Shown here: piece after piece, positions 40,450 through 49,722 of the stretch
Layout: every line of letters begins with the position of its first letter
How positions within the stretch are numbered: position 1 is the stretch's first letter
Origin: G965197005 sp965197005
GTDB lineage: Bacteria; Pseudomonadota; Gammaproteobacteria; Pseudomonadales; Oceanobacteraceae
NCBI GenBank assembly: GCA_965197005.1
Contig: OZ239982.1
Span: forward strand, 992,001-1,056,000
Length of the DNA stretch: 64,000 nt
Direction of reading: 5' to 3'
Notes under the pieces: model-generated
What the model saw: only the letters and a program-made list of their open reading frames with translations
The model's database searches: none
What the model was told of the DNA's origin: nothing
Position numbers and translations under genes: made by a program

Positions 40450-42066
40450 TTATTTTTGAAGTAGGTAGTCGTAGCTACTCATTATTAAAAAAATGGCAGT
40501 TTTGACCCGATTTAGTGCCCCATTTTTTGTTTGCAGGCGGATATCTTGCAATGCTTTTTGCATGATTTGCAGGCTGTTTGTAGATAGCTGATTTGCTGTT
40601 AAGGTTAAATTAAGCCTTGCTAAAAGCACATCAGGTTGGCTGGCAAGGGGTAATAGTGGGCGATAATCTGCTGCTATTTCCACTTGTTTATAATTGCCGT
40701 CTTCTTTTATGCCTTGCATAATTAAATTTCTCAAACTGTTGTAATAGCTTACAGCGGTTGTTTCATTAATTATTTGTAGCTCAGGTGCGTGCAATTTATG
40801 TGCTGTAAATGCGGCATTAGCAGGCACAAAATTTGGGCGAAAAAAATTAAATACCGAAGGAGCGTGCATAGGCATCTGACTTACTCCCTTTGTATGACTT
40901 GCTAAACTTGCTGCTTTCCATGTGCCACTTACAGAATGCGCTTTAAATGTTTTTCCCCATTGCAAAACACGCACAATAGGCTCTCTTACTTTGCCAAAGT
41001 AAGGGTCTTGCAAGCTATTGTCTTGGCGAGCTTGTTGGTCTAATAAAATGGCTTTTAACGTTGCGCCTAAATCGCCTTTTTGTCCTTTGCCATTGTCATT
41101 AAATACTTGTGCCACACGCTGTATATAGTCATTAGAAGGATTGCTTGTAACCAGACGTTGAATAAGCTGTTTGGCAATAAAAGGAGCAACATTAGGGTGG
41201 GCAAAAATTAAATCTAAGGCAGTGCTTAAGGCTTTGTCGCCTTTTGTATGGGCAGGAATTTTTTGCTTAAACAGCGTTACCTCTGCATTAGAGTGATATT
41301 TATCAAGCAACTGCATAGGCATATGCAAGGGGGTGGCGATGGTTTCTTTTTGTGCTTTGGAGGTGTGTTTTTTCCACTTAAATTCCCAACCAGTAAATAT
41401 ATGGGCAAGTTGGGCTATATCTTGTATATTATAGGTTTCTATGGGCTTGCCCTGAGCATTGATTTTAACTGAACCATCAATATTTAATTCCTCTAAACCA
41501 ATGCTAAAAAGCTGTAAAATTTCTCTTGCATAATTTTCATCGGGATTGCGAGTTGCAGCTAATATGCCATGACGGTTTTTGTGAGTAGATAAATACTGCC
41601 CCATCGCTGGGCAAAGGCTGATGTCTTCTAGTAAAGTACGATACGAGCCAAAGGCATGTTGATTTAGTAAGTCCCAATAATAACCCATAGCAAAACTTCT
41701 ATGACGCACACCCACGCCTAGTGCCGATACCACTAAAATTTCTGATAGTGCCAAAGCCATACGCTTTCTAAGTTGATTGTGTGAGGCAAAAAATTGTTGC
41801 CATATAAGATGAGTAAAGGCTTTTTTGGCAATTTTACGAGGCTTTGTATTTAACTTTTGGGCATACAGCCAAGTAATTGCACTTAGGTCTTTATGTTCTT
41901 GCATTTTGGCATCAAGCCAAGGTTCATAACCTAATTTTATGACTTCATTAATTTCTTCTAGGCGTGCAGAGAAACCTGCTTGCAGTAAAAAACGGGCCGC
42001 TTGAGCTGGGGTAGGTTGGGTAGGTGAATTTGCTTTTGCTCGGTTTTGTTTTGTAGATGCTTGCAC
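40450..42066 (-). CDS. DUF1800-family protein
   Basis: 538 residues. Diagnostic segments include RKRMALALSEILVVS, NYAREILQLFSIGLEEL, QDIAQLAHIFTGWEF, APFIAKQLIQRLVTS and FNFFRPNFVP. DUF1800 proteins nearly always pair with DUF1501 proteins, as here, and are thought to act in the envelope, but no activity is known. The start is GTG 42066 with GGGAT upstream; no N-terminal signal peptide is obvious. The 233 bases upstream, up to the carboxylase gene, hold only a hairpin. Confidence 0.88.
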   Translation of the reverse strand: MQASTKQNRAKANSPTQPTPAQAARFLLQAGFSARLEEINEVIKLGYEPWLDAKMQEHKDLSAITWLYAQKLNTKPRKIAKKAFTHLIWQQFFASHNQLRKRMALALSEILVVSALGVGVRHRSFAMGYYWDLLNQHAFGSYRTLLEDISLCPAMGQYLSTHKNRHGILAATRNPDENYAREILQLFSIGLEELNIDGSVKINAQGKPIETYNIQDIAQLAHIFTGWEFKWKKHTSKAQKETIATPLHMPMQLLDKYHSNAEVTLFKQKIPAHTKGDKALSTALDLIFAHPNVAPFIAKQLIQRLVTSNPSNDYIQRVAQVFNDNGKGQKGDLGATLKAILLDQQARQDNSLQDPYFGKVREPIVRVLQWGKTFKAHSVSGTWKAASLASHTKGVSQMPMHAPSVFNFFRPNFVPANAAFTAHKLHAPELQIINETTAVSYYNSLRNLIMQGIKEDGNYKQVEIAADYRPLLPLASQPDVLLARLNLTLTANQLSTNSLQIMQKALQDIRLQTKNGALNRVKTAIFLIMSSYDYLLQK

Positions 42067-42257
42067 GGTTTTATCCCTTTTTTATATTGTTTATAGCATA
42101 GTGTTAAAACATAAAGTGTAAAGAGCCTATAGTGTAAAGATAGTTAAAGCTGCCGAGTGAGCCATCAGAGAATAGGGTTTATTTAATATTGCGAGTTATT
42201 TGTTATTTGCTAAAGCAGGTGTGCTAATTGGTTAGTTTGTGATGGTTTGGATTAGAG

Positions 42258-42289
42258 ATGCCAGAGCCTAAATTTATTGGCTCTGGCAT
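42258..42289 (-). terminator. Hairpin after the acetyl-CoA carboxylase gene
   Basis: ATGCCAGAGCC / GGCTCTGGCAT is a perfect 11-bp stem with a 10-base loop, 11 bases past the carboxylase stop on the minus strand. The T-tract after it is poor, so it may act as a transcript-end stabiliser rather than a classical terminator. Confidence 0.55.
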
Positions 42290-42299
42290 TTAAGGATAA

Positions 42300-45200
42300 T
42301 TATTTGTGGGGCTTAATTACAAAGAGTAAGTCTCCTTGATTGACTTGTTGTCCATCAGTATTAAGAACACGGGTTACTTTATATTTTTGTTTGTCTGGAT
42401 AAATGGTATTGCCTGCTTGGTTAAACTGTTTGAGTTTGATGGGGCTAAACATTTTCATGGCCTCCATTAAACAAAGGGTTTGGTTGTTGTCGATAATAGT
42501 ACCTTCTTCAGCAAAAGCGGGTTCTGCTGGAGAGGCGGAGCTATAAAAAATACTGGTAGCTGGCGCAAGTACTTTTAGCTCATCTGAGCCTTCTATTTTT
42601 AATGAGCTAATATTGAGGTTATTACTATTAAGTCCTGCTACACTTTCAATTTCTTCGATTAATTGCTGTTTGTTTATGCGCTCTAAAAATTGAGGTAAGT
42701 AGGTGGTGTCATAGTTTCCTTGATTAAATTGTGTATCAGCTAGTATTTGTTTTAGTAGGGGTATGTTTGTGCATACTCCTTTAATACTGACTTCTTCAAG
42801 GTAGCTTTTTAGTTTTTTGATGGTGTCTTTACGGTCTTTGCCATGACAGATAATTTGTATTATTAAACTGTCATAAAAAGGTGAGACCTGTTTGTTTGTA
42901 GCTGCCATAGAAATCAGTTCTATATGTGCTTTTTCTGGCAAGATACATTCTGTTATTGTCCCAGGCGTGGGAATAAACTCGATTGCGTCATTTTTTAAAA
43001 TGGCTTTTTCTGCATTAATGCGTACCTCTATGGCATAGCCATTGGATTTTGGGTTAATTGCTTCAATGCTTTTTCCTTCGGCAATATGAAATTGTTGGCT
43101 GACAATATCAATATCACTTACTTTTTCTGTAACGGGGTGCTCTACCTGTAAGCGGGTGTTCATTTCCATAAAGTAGATGGCTTCGGCATCTAAATCATAA
43201 ATAAATTCAACTGTACCTGCGCCAACGTATTGCACTGCATCTGCCAGTTTTCTGCTGTATTCAAATGCATCTTGCTCTAGTTTTTTAGGTAGCATTGTAG
43301 AGCCTGATTCTTCAAATACTTTTTGGTTGTTTCTTTGTACGGAGCAGTCTCGCAGACCTAAAATTTTACAATGACCTTGGGCATCTCTTAAAACCTGTAC
43401 TTCAATATGACGCAGTGAGGTAATATATTTTTCTAAATACACATCGCCATTACCAAAGGCGGCTTTGGCTTCGGTGGCAATTTGTTGGTAGAGGCTGTGT
43501 ATCTCGTCACTGGAATGTACAACTTGAATGCCTTTGCCGCCGCCGCCATGTACTGCTTTAAGGAGTACGGGGTAGCCAATATTATCGGCAATAGAGGCTG
43601 CATTGGCAGAGCTGGATAAAATGCCGTGTGAGCCGGGAACAACAGGCACGTTTGCGTTCATGGCGGTGCTAATGGCATTAGATTTATTGCCCATGGTTTC
43701 CATCGCACTTACAGGTGGTCCTATAAAGTTGAGGTTGTGGTTTGCACATAGTGCTGCAAATTGGCTGCTTTCAGATAGAAAACCAATCCCAGGGTGTAGG
43801 GTATCTGCCCCTTCATGCTTGGCTATACGTAAAATAGATTTGGCATTAAGGTAGCTTTCATCAGGGGTGTTGCCACCTATGCAGATGAGCTTGTCTTGTT
43901 CGTTGAGCATGTCTGCTGGTACTGAGTCCATATCAGGGTCTGACTGGATAAGTATGACAGGAATTTGGTTGTCTTGTGCTTTACGAATTAGTTTAACTGC
44001 GGTGCAGCCTCGTGCATGAATTAAAACCTGTTTTATGGGGCGGAAAATCTTTTCTGAGCCTACAATTTTTTCTTGTCCTACATCAGGTGCCATGCGTTCG
44101 GCGGTAACGCGTCCTTTAAGCACATTGTTAAGAACGTCACTAACGGTAAATTGGGCAATGGGCATTTCTGGGTCAATGGCACGCAGTTGTTCATCTAGTT
44201 TAGGGAAAAATGGGTGTTGAACCAAACCGTCCATAGATGCCGATGAGGTGGATAGGTAGTTAGAGAGAGTGCAGGTGCTAGGTAAGTAGGAGGGGACGAC
44301 AATTTGTCCTGCAAAAGGCATATTTGTACCAGAAAAATAGTAAGTTTGTACTAGTGGGTGGGTGACAAAACTTGCTTGTGCGCCGCCTGTACAGTCGCCA
44401 AATCCAAAAACGACAATAGGTAAGTCATTGTCACGAATAAAACGGGTAATGCGGTCATTCACTACTGCCATTGAGAATAAAGCACCAGCACCTTCTTTTG
44501 TTTGCATACCCCCTGAGGAGACAAAGCAGACAATGGGTAAGTTTTCTTTGGCACATTCTGCCATGAGCTTACAAAATTTATCTGCACTGCCCATGTCAAA
44601 TGCGCCAGCTTGGAAGTTGAGGTTAGAAATGACTGCACCGACACGTTGTGAGAGTTTTCCCATTTTAATGGTGCCAATTCCTGTAATTACACCACAGGGT
44701 TGTACGTCTTTGTTGAGGGCACCTTCAATGGCATTACGAAAGCCTGGAAAGCTGACAGGGTCTGCTGACATAATGCTGGCATTTAGTTCGCTAAATTCAT
44801 CAAAGGCAAAGTTGATTATTGCTTTTGGGGTTGTTTTTTTCTGTGCTTTGGTGTCGTCGAGTACTTTTTGGATAAGTAGGTCATGGTATGCCATTGTTAG
44901 GCGATTCCAAAAGTCTTTGCGTCGTCCAATGGATACAGGATTGATGTGACCGCTGTAACTTTTGCCTTCTTCCTCTGCGCCGTAGTATTCGCCGAGGAGT
45001 TTTTCAAAAATAAAGGTAATAACTACAAATAGGGTCTCTGACAGGCGAGGAAATGCCAGTTTTTTCCATTCTTCTACCGCTTTTAAAAACTCCCCTCGTT
45101 GTGAGCTTTTAATAAAGTAGCTTAGCCAGTAGTTGAAAGAATCTTTTTCTTCTTGGGTGTAGCCTTCGCCTTCTGTGGCCTGAGAGAGCGCACTTTCAAC

Positions 45201-47135
45201 CAGTTTTTTTAAGGATTTTTGTGACAGTCCACGTTTTTCATTGGCTTCTTTGGCAACATGGTAGAGGGTGTGAATAATATTGTCGTAAAGCTGTCCAAAA
45301 ACACGCATGTTTTGGCAGACTTGTACAAATTCATGGCGTAGCTCATTGTGTAAAATGGCATCTAAAATATTAACTTCGGGGTCGCTCATGTCGCCTTTAC
45401 TATCGGCATATTCTTTAATAAAAGGGGCGAGACCCTCTTCTAAAATGTGTCTGCCTGTTTCGATATCTCCTGTATCGCTTTGTAGTAATGTTTTATTTTG
45501 TAAAAGGCTGTTTAGTGCTCGAATAATCGCTTGTTTGAGTGCGCCTTTAGCGTCTTCTTTGCTGAGAGCTTGAGATATTTCTTGGCGTTGCTCATGGGGT
45601 AGGTTATCACGTATGCTTAGTGCTAAAGGTAATTGGCTTTGCTGGATAAATTCGGCAATGGCTTGGGCGTTTAAGATATCATCAGCACGTAGTAAGAAAC
45701 GACTTTGTTGGTAATCTTCTAAGTATTCACCTAGGGCTTCAAAGTTACGCATGGCATCGCTTTTCCAGCGATTAAATAAATATAAGCCAATGGTGAAGCA
45801 GAGTTCTTGTTTGGCTTTTAGATAGTTGCTTTTGGGCTCACCAAATAAGAACCGTCCAATGGAACTACGAGATTCATCTCTTTCTTCGTATTTATTCCAA
45901 AATTGTTTCCAGTATTTATTTAATTCATCGTTGTAAACGATTTTTTCAGGGGTTTGTATCCAGTTCTGAAATTTTTTGTTGGCTTCTAACTGATTGCGTA
46001 TTTTAAGCTGTCCTTCTGGCAGTTCTTGTTCGGCTAGACGTCCATAGTTTTCTAGTGTTGTAGATTGAATACGTCGTCTTAAATTTAGATAACGGGCATA
46101 ACGAAAAGTCATGCCAAATACACTGGAATATTCGCTGGGGTTTTCAGGCTGATAGCCTGCTTTTTTTTGAATACGCTCAAGGTCGGTTGAAGGTGATAAA
46201 AATCGTAATGTGCTGTGCGTATAGTGGGTCATTAAATCAGGGTTACGCTTGGCTAAATCAAGTGTGCTTTGTTCAATAAATGCGATACCACTGACGATTG
46301 CATCTAGCAAATTTTGTTTTTTCTCGTCAGCATCGTTTGGGCTGTAATCAATAATTCCATCAATAATGCCACTTTCTTTTAGTTCATAGCTAGAGACCCC
46401 TACATATTTGGCACATTCTTGCCATGACAAGTTGTATTTGCGAGAAATACTGGCAAGTCCCTGTGGTTGAATGGTGTTAAAAATGCCATCTTTTAGGGAG
46501 AGTAATAAGTTAGTGGCAGCTAGGGGAATAGCACCGCCAGAGTAGCCTGCACCCCAAATAATTCCTAGAGTGGGTACGGTTAAACCTACCATTTCGGCAA
46601 TTAATAGGGAAATAGAATGGGCTTGGTTGTCACTGTTTGCACTTTCGCCTGCATCAGCACCTGGGGTATCGATAAAGGTTACGATAGGCAAGCGTCGATT
46701 TTTAAATTCACGTACTTTTTGCGCCGCTAAGCGGTGGTGTTCTGCTGTCCATATGCCATTGTTGTGGGCTCGGTTTTGGCAGATAAAAGCAGTGCGTCTG
46801 AGGTTGCCTGCGTAATGAATATCTGCTTCACAGGCATATAATGAACCTTGTTCGGTCTCGCTGATAATGCGAGTCGCAATGTGTTGAATAATGCTTTTGG
46901 CATTGCTGCGAGCGGTGTTTTCACTGGGTGCTATGACATCTTCTATATATTCATCGATAGTCATATCTGCCAGTTTGCCAAGGTTTTTTTGGCATTGTTT
47001 GTCACGGACTAAGCCGCTGATGGACTTTTCTATTTCTGCATGTTCTGTTTCTGGAAATAATGAGTTGTTGGCAGCTAACTCTTCGGCTTGTTGAAAAAGT
47101 GGGTCAATGTATCTGGAATCAGCGTAATTGGTCAT
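42300..47135 (-). CDS. Single-chain acetyl-CoA carboxylase-type biotin carboxylase/carboxyltransferase
   Basis: 1611 residues with all carboxylase parts in one chain. Order: an AccA-like carboxyltransferase half (~90-330: WGAGYSGGAIPLA, NTIQPQGLASI), a long linker region (~330-750), an AccD-like half (~760-1010: AVISNLNFQAGAFDMGS, FVSSGGMQTKEGAGALFSM, FGFGDCTGGAQA), a biotin carboxylase (~1035-1490: ATP-grasp LLKAVHGGGGKGIQV, MNTRLQVEHPVTE) and a C-terminal biotinyl domain with EAMKM (biotin on Lys1561). It would carboxylate acetyl-CoA, or possibly another acyl-CoA, for fatty-acid synthesis. It lies 204 bases downstream of fabB on the same strand, which supports a lipid role. The canonical accABCD genes are not in this window. 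Confidence 0.85.
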   Translation of the reverse strand: MTNYADSRYIDPLFQQAEELAANNSLFPETEHAEIEKSISGLVRDKQCQKNLGKLADMTIDEYIEDVIAPSENTARSNAKSIIQHIATRIISETEQGSLYACEADIHYAGNLRRTAFICQNRAHNNGIWTAEHHRLAAQKVREFKNRRLPIVTFIDTPGADAGESANSDNQAHSISLLIAEMVGLTVPTLGIIWGAGYSGGAIPLAATNLLLSLKDGIFNTIQPQGLASISRKYNLSWQECAKYVGVSSYELKESGIIDGIIDYSPNDADEKKQNLLDAIVSGIAFIEQSTLDLAKRNPDLMTHYTHSTLRFLSPSTDLERIQKKAGYQPENPSEYSSVFGMTFRYARYLNLRRRIQSTTLENYGRLAEQELPEGQLKIRNQLEANKKFQNWIQTPEKIVYNDELNKYWKQFWNKYEERDESRSSIGRFLFGEPKSNYLKAKQELCFTIGLYLFNRWKSDAMRNFEALGEYLEDYQQSRFLLRADDILNAQAIAEFIQQSQLPLALSIRDNLPHEQRQEISQALSKEDAKGALKQAIIRALNSLLQNKTLLQSDTGDIETGRHILEEGLAPFIKEYADSKGDMSDPEVNILDAILHNELRHEFVQVCQNMRVFGQLYDNIIHTLYHVAKEANEKRGLSQKSLKKLVESALSQATEGEGYTQEEKDSFNYWLSYFIKSSQRGEFLKAVEEWKKLAFPRLSETLFVVITFIFEKLLGEYYGAEEEGKSYSGHINPVSIGRRKDFWNRLTMAYHDLLIQKVLDDTKAQKKTTPKAIINFAFDEFSELNASIMSADPVSFPGFRNAIEGALNKDVQPCGVITGIGTIKMGKLSQRVGAVISNLNFQAGAFDMGSADKFCKLMAECAKENLPIVCFVSSGGMQTKEGAGALFSMAVVNDRITRFIRDNDLPIVVFGFGDCTGGAQASFVTHPLVQTYYFSGTNMPFAGQIVVPSYLPSTCTLSNYLSTSSASMDGLVQHPFFPKLDEQLRAIDPEMPIAQFTVSDVLNNVLKGRVTAERMAPDVGQEKIVGSEKIFRPIKQVLIHARGCTAVKLIRKAQDNQIPVILIQSDPDMDSVPADMLNEQDKLICIGGNTPDESYLNAKSILRIAKHEGADTLHPGIGFLSESSQFAALCANHNLNFIGPPVSAMETMGNKSNAISTAMNANVPVVPGSHGILSSSANAASIADNIGYPVLLKAVHGGGGKGIQVVHSSDEIHSLYQQIATEAKAAFGNGDVYLEKYITSLRHIEVQVLRDAQGHCKILGLRDCSVQRNNQKVFEESGSTMLPKKLEQDAFEYSRKLADAVQYVGAGTVEFIYDLDAEAIYFMEMNTRLQVEHPVTEKVSDIDIVSQQFHIAEGKSIEAINPKSNGYAIEVRINAEKAILKNDAIEFIPTPGTITECILPEKAHIELISMAATNKQVSPFYDSLIIQIICHGKDRKDTIKKLKSYLEEVSIKGVCTNIPLLKQILADTQFNQGNYDTTYLPQFLERINKQQLIEEIESVAGLNSNNLNISSLKIEGSDELKVLAPATSIFYSSASPAEPAFAEEGTIIDNNQTLCLMEAMKMFSPIKLKQFNQAGNTIYPDKQKYKVTRVLNTDGQQVNQGDLLFVIKPHK

Positions 47136-47339
47136 GGGATTTTCACTTAAATTTTAGTTATTTTATATAAGAAAGTAGAGAAAATTGTTAAAGTTATATG
47201 GAGCAAAATGCTTACATTGACTTTTGTGGTCTACATTACAGCTTTAGCAAAAAATCTCTTTTTAGAAATAATAATCTAAGCGGAGTTATTGATAAAGCTG
47301 TTTTCATAGAAATGATGTTTTATCTAAAGTTTCACAGCA

Positions 47340-48551
47340 TCAAGTAAGTTTTTGTAATAGTAAGCAGGCATTGGTACCACCAAAACCAAAACTATTTGAT
47401 AATACCGTTTGTATATCGGCAGGGCGGTTTTGTTGCACAATATCAAAGTTTTTGGCAGCGTCGTCCAACTCTTCAATATGGGCATTGCCACTGATAAATC
47501 CGTGTTGCATCATCAATAGACAGTAAATGGCTTCTTGCACGCTGGTTGCACCTAATGAATGTCCGGTAAGCGATTTTGTGGAGCTGATGGCAGGTACTTT
47601 TTTGTCAAATACTTGGGCAATGGCGTTGAGCTCGGTTATGTCGCCAGCGGGGGTGCTGGTGCCATGCGTGTTAATATAATCAACAGTACCTGTAAAGTTA
47701 GCAAGTGCTTGACGCATGCAGCGTACGGCCCCTTCTCCTGAGGGGGCAACCATATCTGCACCGTCAGAGGTAGCACCATAGCCAATTATTTCTGCTAAGA
47801 TGGTTGCACCACGTTGCTTGGCATGTTCGTATTCTTCTAGTACCAACATACCACCACCTCCAGCTATGACAAAGCCATCACGGTTTTTACAATAGGGTCT
47901 GGAGGCTTGTTCAGGGGTGTCATTACGTGAGCTAGATAGCGCACCCATGGCATCAAATTGCATACTCATTGACCAATGTTCTTCTTCGCCACCGCCAGCA
48001 AAAACAATGTCTTGCTGTCCTGTTTGAATAAGCTGCATTGCATGTCCAATACAATGCCCACTGGTGGCACAAGCAGAAGAGATGCTGTAGTTAACACCTT
48101 TAATGGAGTAGGCTGTGGCAAGGTTTGCTGAGACAGTGCTGTTCATTGCTCGAGTAACTCGATAAGGACCTACTCGTTTAACCCCACGCTCACGGGCAAT
48201 GTCTACAGATTCGACCAAATCACTAAAACTAGAGCCACCAGAGCCAGCTACCAATCCAGTTTTTTCGTGGCTAACCTGTGAGTCTGATAGTCCAGAAGAG
48301 GAAATCGCCTGTTGCATTGCTAGATACGCATAAGCAGCAGCTGAACCCATAAAACGTTTAAGTTTACGGTCAATAAATTCATCAAGGTCAATATTAATTC
48401 GTCCAGCAACATGGCTTTTCATGCCAAGTTCTTGGTAGTCGGGGGCAAATTGAATGCCTGAACGCTGGGCTTGCAAGGCAGCTAATACTTCTTTTAAGTT
48501 ATTTCCTAAGCAGCTTACAATGCCTGCTCCAGTAATGACGACTCTACGCAT
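47340..48551 (-). CDS. fabB: 3-oxoacyl-ACP synthase I
   Basis: 403 residues, closely matching E. coli FabB through its whole length: VVITGAGIVSCLGNN, RKLKRFM, NYSISSACATSGHCIG with the active-site Cys, FAGGGEE, YGATSDGADMVAPSGEGAVRCM, NTHGTSTPAGD and TGHSLGA with the two catalytic His, and the final SNSFGFGGTNA. It condenses acyl-ACP with malonyl-ACP and in this subtype is needed for unsaturated fatty acids, usually with FabA, which is not adjacent here. It is upstream of the single-chain carboxylase and may be co-transcribed with it. The start has AGAGAGTAAGAC before ATG 48551. Confidence 0.93.
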   Translation of the reverse strand: MRRVVITGAGIVSCLGNNLKEVLAALQAQRSGIQFAPDYQELGMKSHVAGRINIDLDEFIDRKLKRFMGSAAAYAYLAMQQAISSSGLSDSQVSHEKTGLVAGSGGSSFSDLVESVDIARERGVKRVGPYRVTRAMNSTVSANLATAYSIKGVNYSISSACATSGHCIGHAMQLIQTGQQDIVFAGGGEEEHWSMSMQFDAMGALSSSRNDTPEQASRPYCKNRDGFVIAGGGGMLVLEEYEHAKQRGATILAEIIGYGATSDGADMVAPSGEGAVRCMRQALANFTGTVDYINTHGTSTPAGDITELNAIAQVFDKKVPAISSTKSLTGHSLGATSVQEAIYCLLMMQHGFISGNAHIEELDDAAKNFDIVQQNRPADIQTVLSNSFGFGGTNACLLLQKLT

Positions 48552-48725
48552 GTCTTACTCTCTTAGTTGTTAAATATAGTGAATTATGTCTTGTTTAATC
48601 TGATAAAACTTCTTATTTAAAAGGTTTGTCGGATTAAATCTGCGTTATGGCATAAAACCGTAACATTTATTGGGTCTTGGTGCTTTTTATAATTATTATG
48701 CTCATCTTTGAGTTTAAATTTTTCG

Positions 48726-49502
48726 TTATTGTATTTTTAACTTATTTTTACCTGAATATTTAGGAAACCAATAAAAACATACCGCAACGCAGAGTGCAAC
48801 TACAGAGGCAATAACCTGCAAATAAATGGTGTTAGGGTAATGACTTTGATAAAAAGGAAAGCTCAATACAACCATGCAAATGAAAGCAGCATATAGGTTT
48901 AATAATATGTTATGGCTGAGTATGGGGAGTTTCTGGCTAATAAAAATACAAAGTAATGCGGTTAAAATACCCAACGCACTGCCAACTAAAACATCTAAAG
49001 GCCAGTGTGCGCCAACCATAATTCGGCTCAATCCCGCACCTAGTCCTAACAATAAGATAAACGGGGTTAGGTATTTTTTGTTTATTTGCCACGCAAAAAG
49101 GGTGGCAACAGATAGTGCGCTAAAAGAATGTCCAGAGGGAAAGCTGCCTTGTTCTAGACGATGCCCAATTAGGTTGAAGCTCTCCGCAGGTAAGATGACC
49201 GGCGGGCGGTCTATGGCAAAATAATTTTTAAGACTGTGAGTGAGTATGCCGCCTATAATGCCTAAAAGTATGCTGGGTGTAAAAGCACTAGGGCGTATGC
49301 TGGCAAGTATTAATAGTAAAGCAAATGCCATTAACGTATCTCCCATTAGGGTTATATTTCCCCATAACCATTTAGGCTGTTGTGCGCCTAAATGGTTAAT
49401 GCTTAAAAAGAGTTCTTGATTGCTATTTGTTAGGTATACCAATGCGCCCAAAAAAAATAAAGTAATGGCAATGAAAATAGACTGTCTGTTGGTGTTAGGC
49501 AT
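48726..49502 (-). CDS. PAP2-family membrane phosphatase
   Basis: 258 residues with about six membrane helices. The three phosphatase motifs are present: KNYFAIDRPP, PSGHSFSA and SRIMVGAHWPLDV, including the catalytic His pair. Such enzymes remove phosphate from phosphatidic acid, phosphatidylglycerol phosphate or undecaprenyl pyrophosphate in the membrane; which one cannot be told from sequence. It is divergent from the glycerolipid-type operon at 49723, which makes a lipid substrate plausible. Confidence 0.85.
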   Translation of the reverse strand: MPNTNRQSIFIAITLFFLGALVYLTNSNQELFLSINHLGAQQPKWLWGNITLMGDTLMAFALLLILASIRPSAFTPSILLGIIGGILTHSLKNYFAIDRPPVILPAESFNLIGHRLEQGSFPSGHSFSALSVATLFAWQINKKYLTPFILLLGLGAGLSRIMVGAHWPLDVLVGSALGILTALLCIFISQKLPILSHNILLNLYAAFICMVVLSFPFYQSHYPNTIYLQVIASVVALCVAVCFYWFPKYSGKNKLKIQ

Positions 49503-49722
49503 ATTAATTTGATGATTTTAAAAAGAGCATACTCTAGCGGTTTATAGGTCAATATGCCATCTTTGTTTTTTACATTTTGCGTCAGCTGAGTAACAGATTA
49601 TGGTTTTTTTGTTGTTTGCTTATGCCGCTTAGTTATTCAGGGAAAGCGCATTTTAAAGATACCAATTTTATTACAAAACAGCTAAAATGTTTTTTTTAAA
49701 TTCAAGCTGTTAAGGGCATAAA

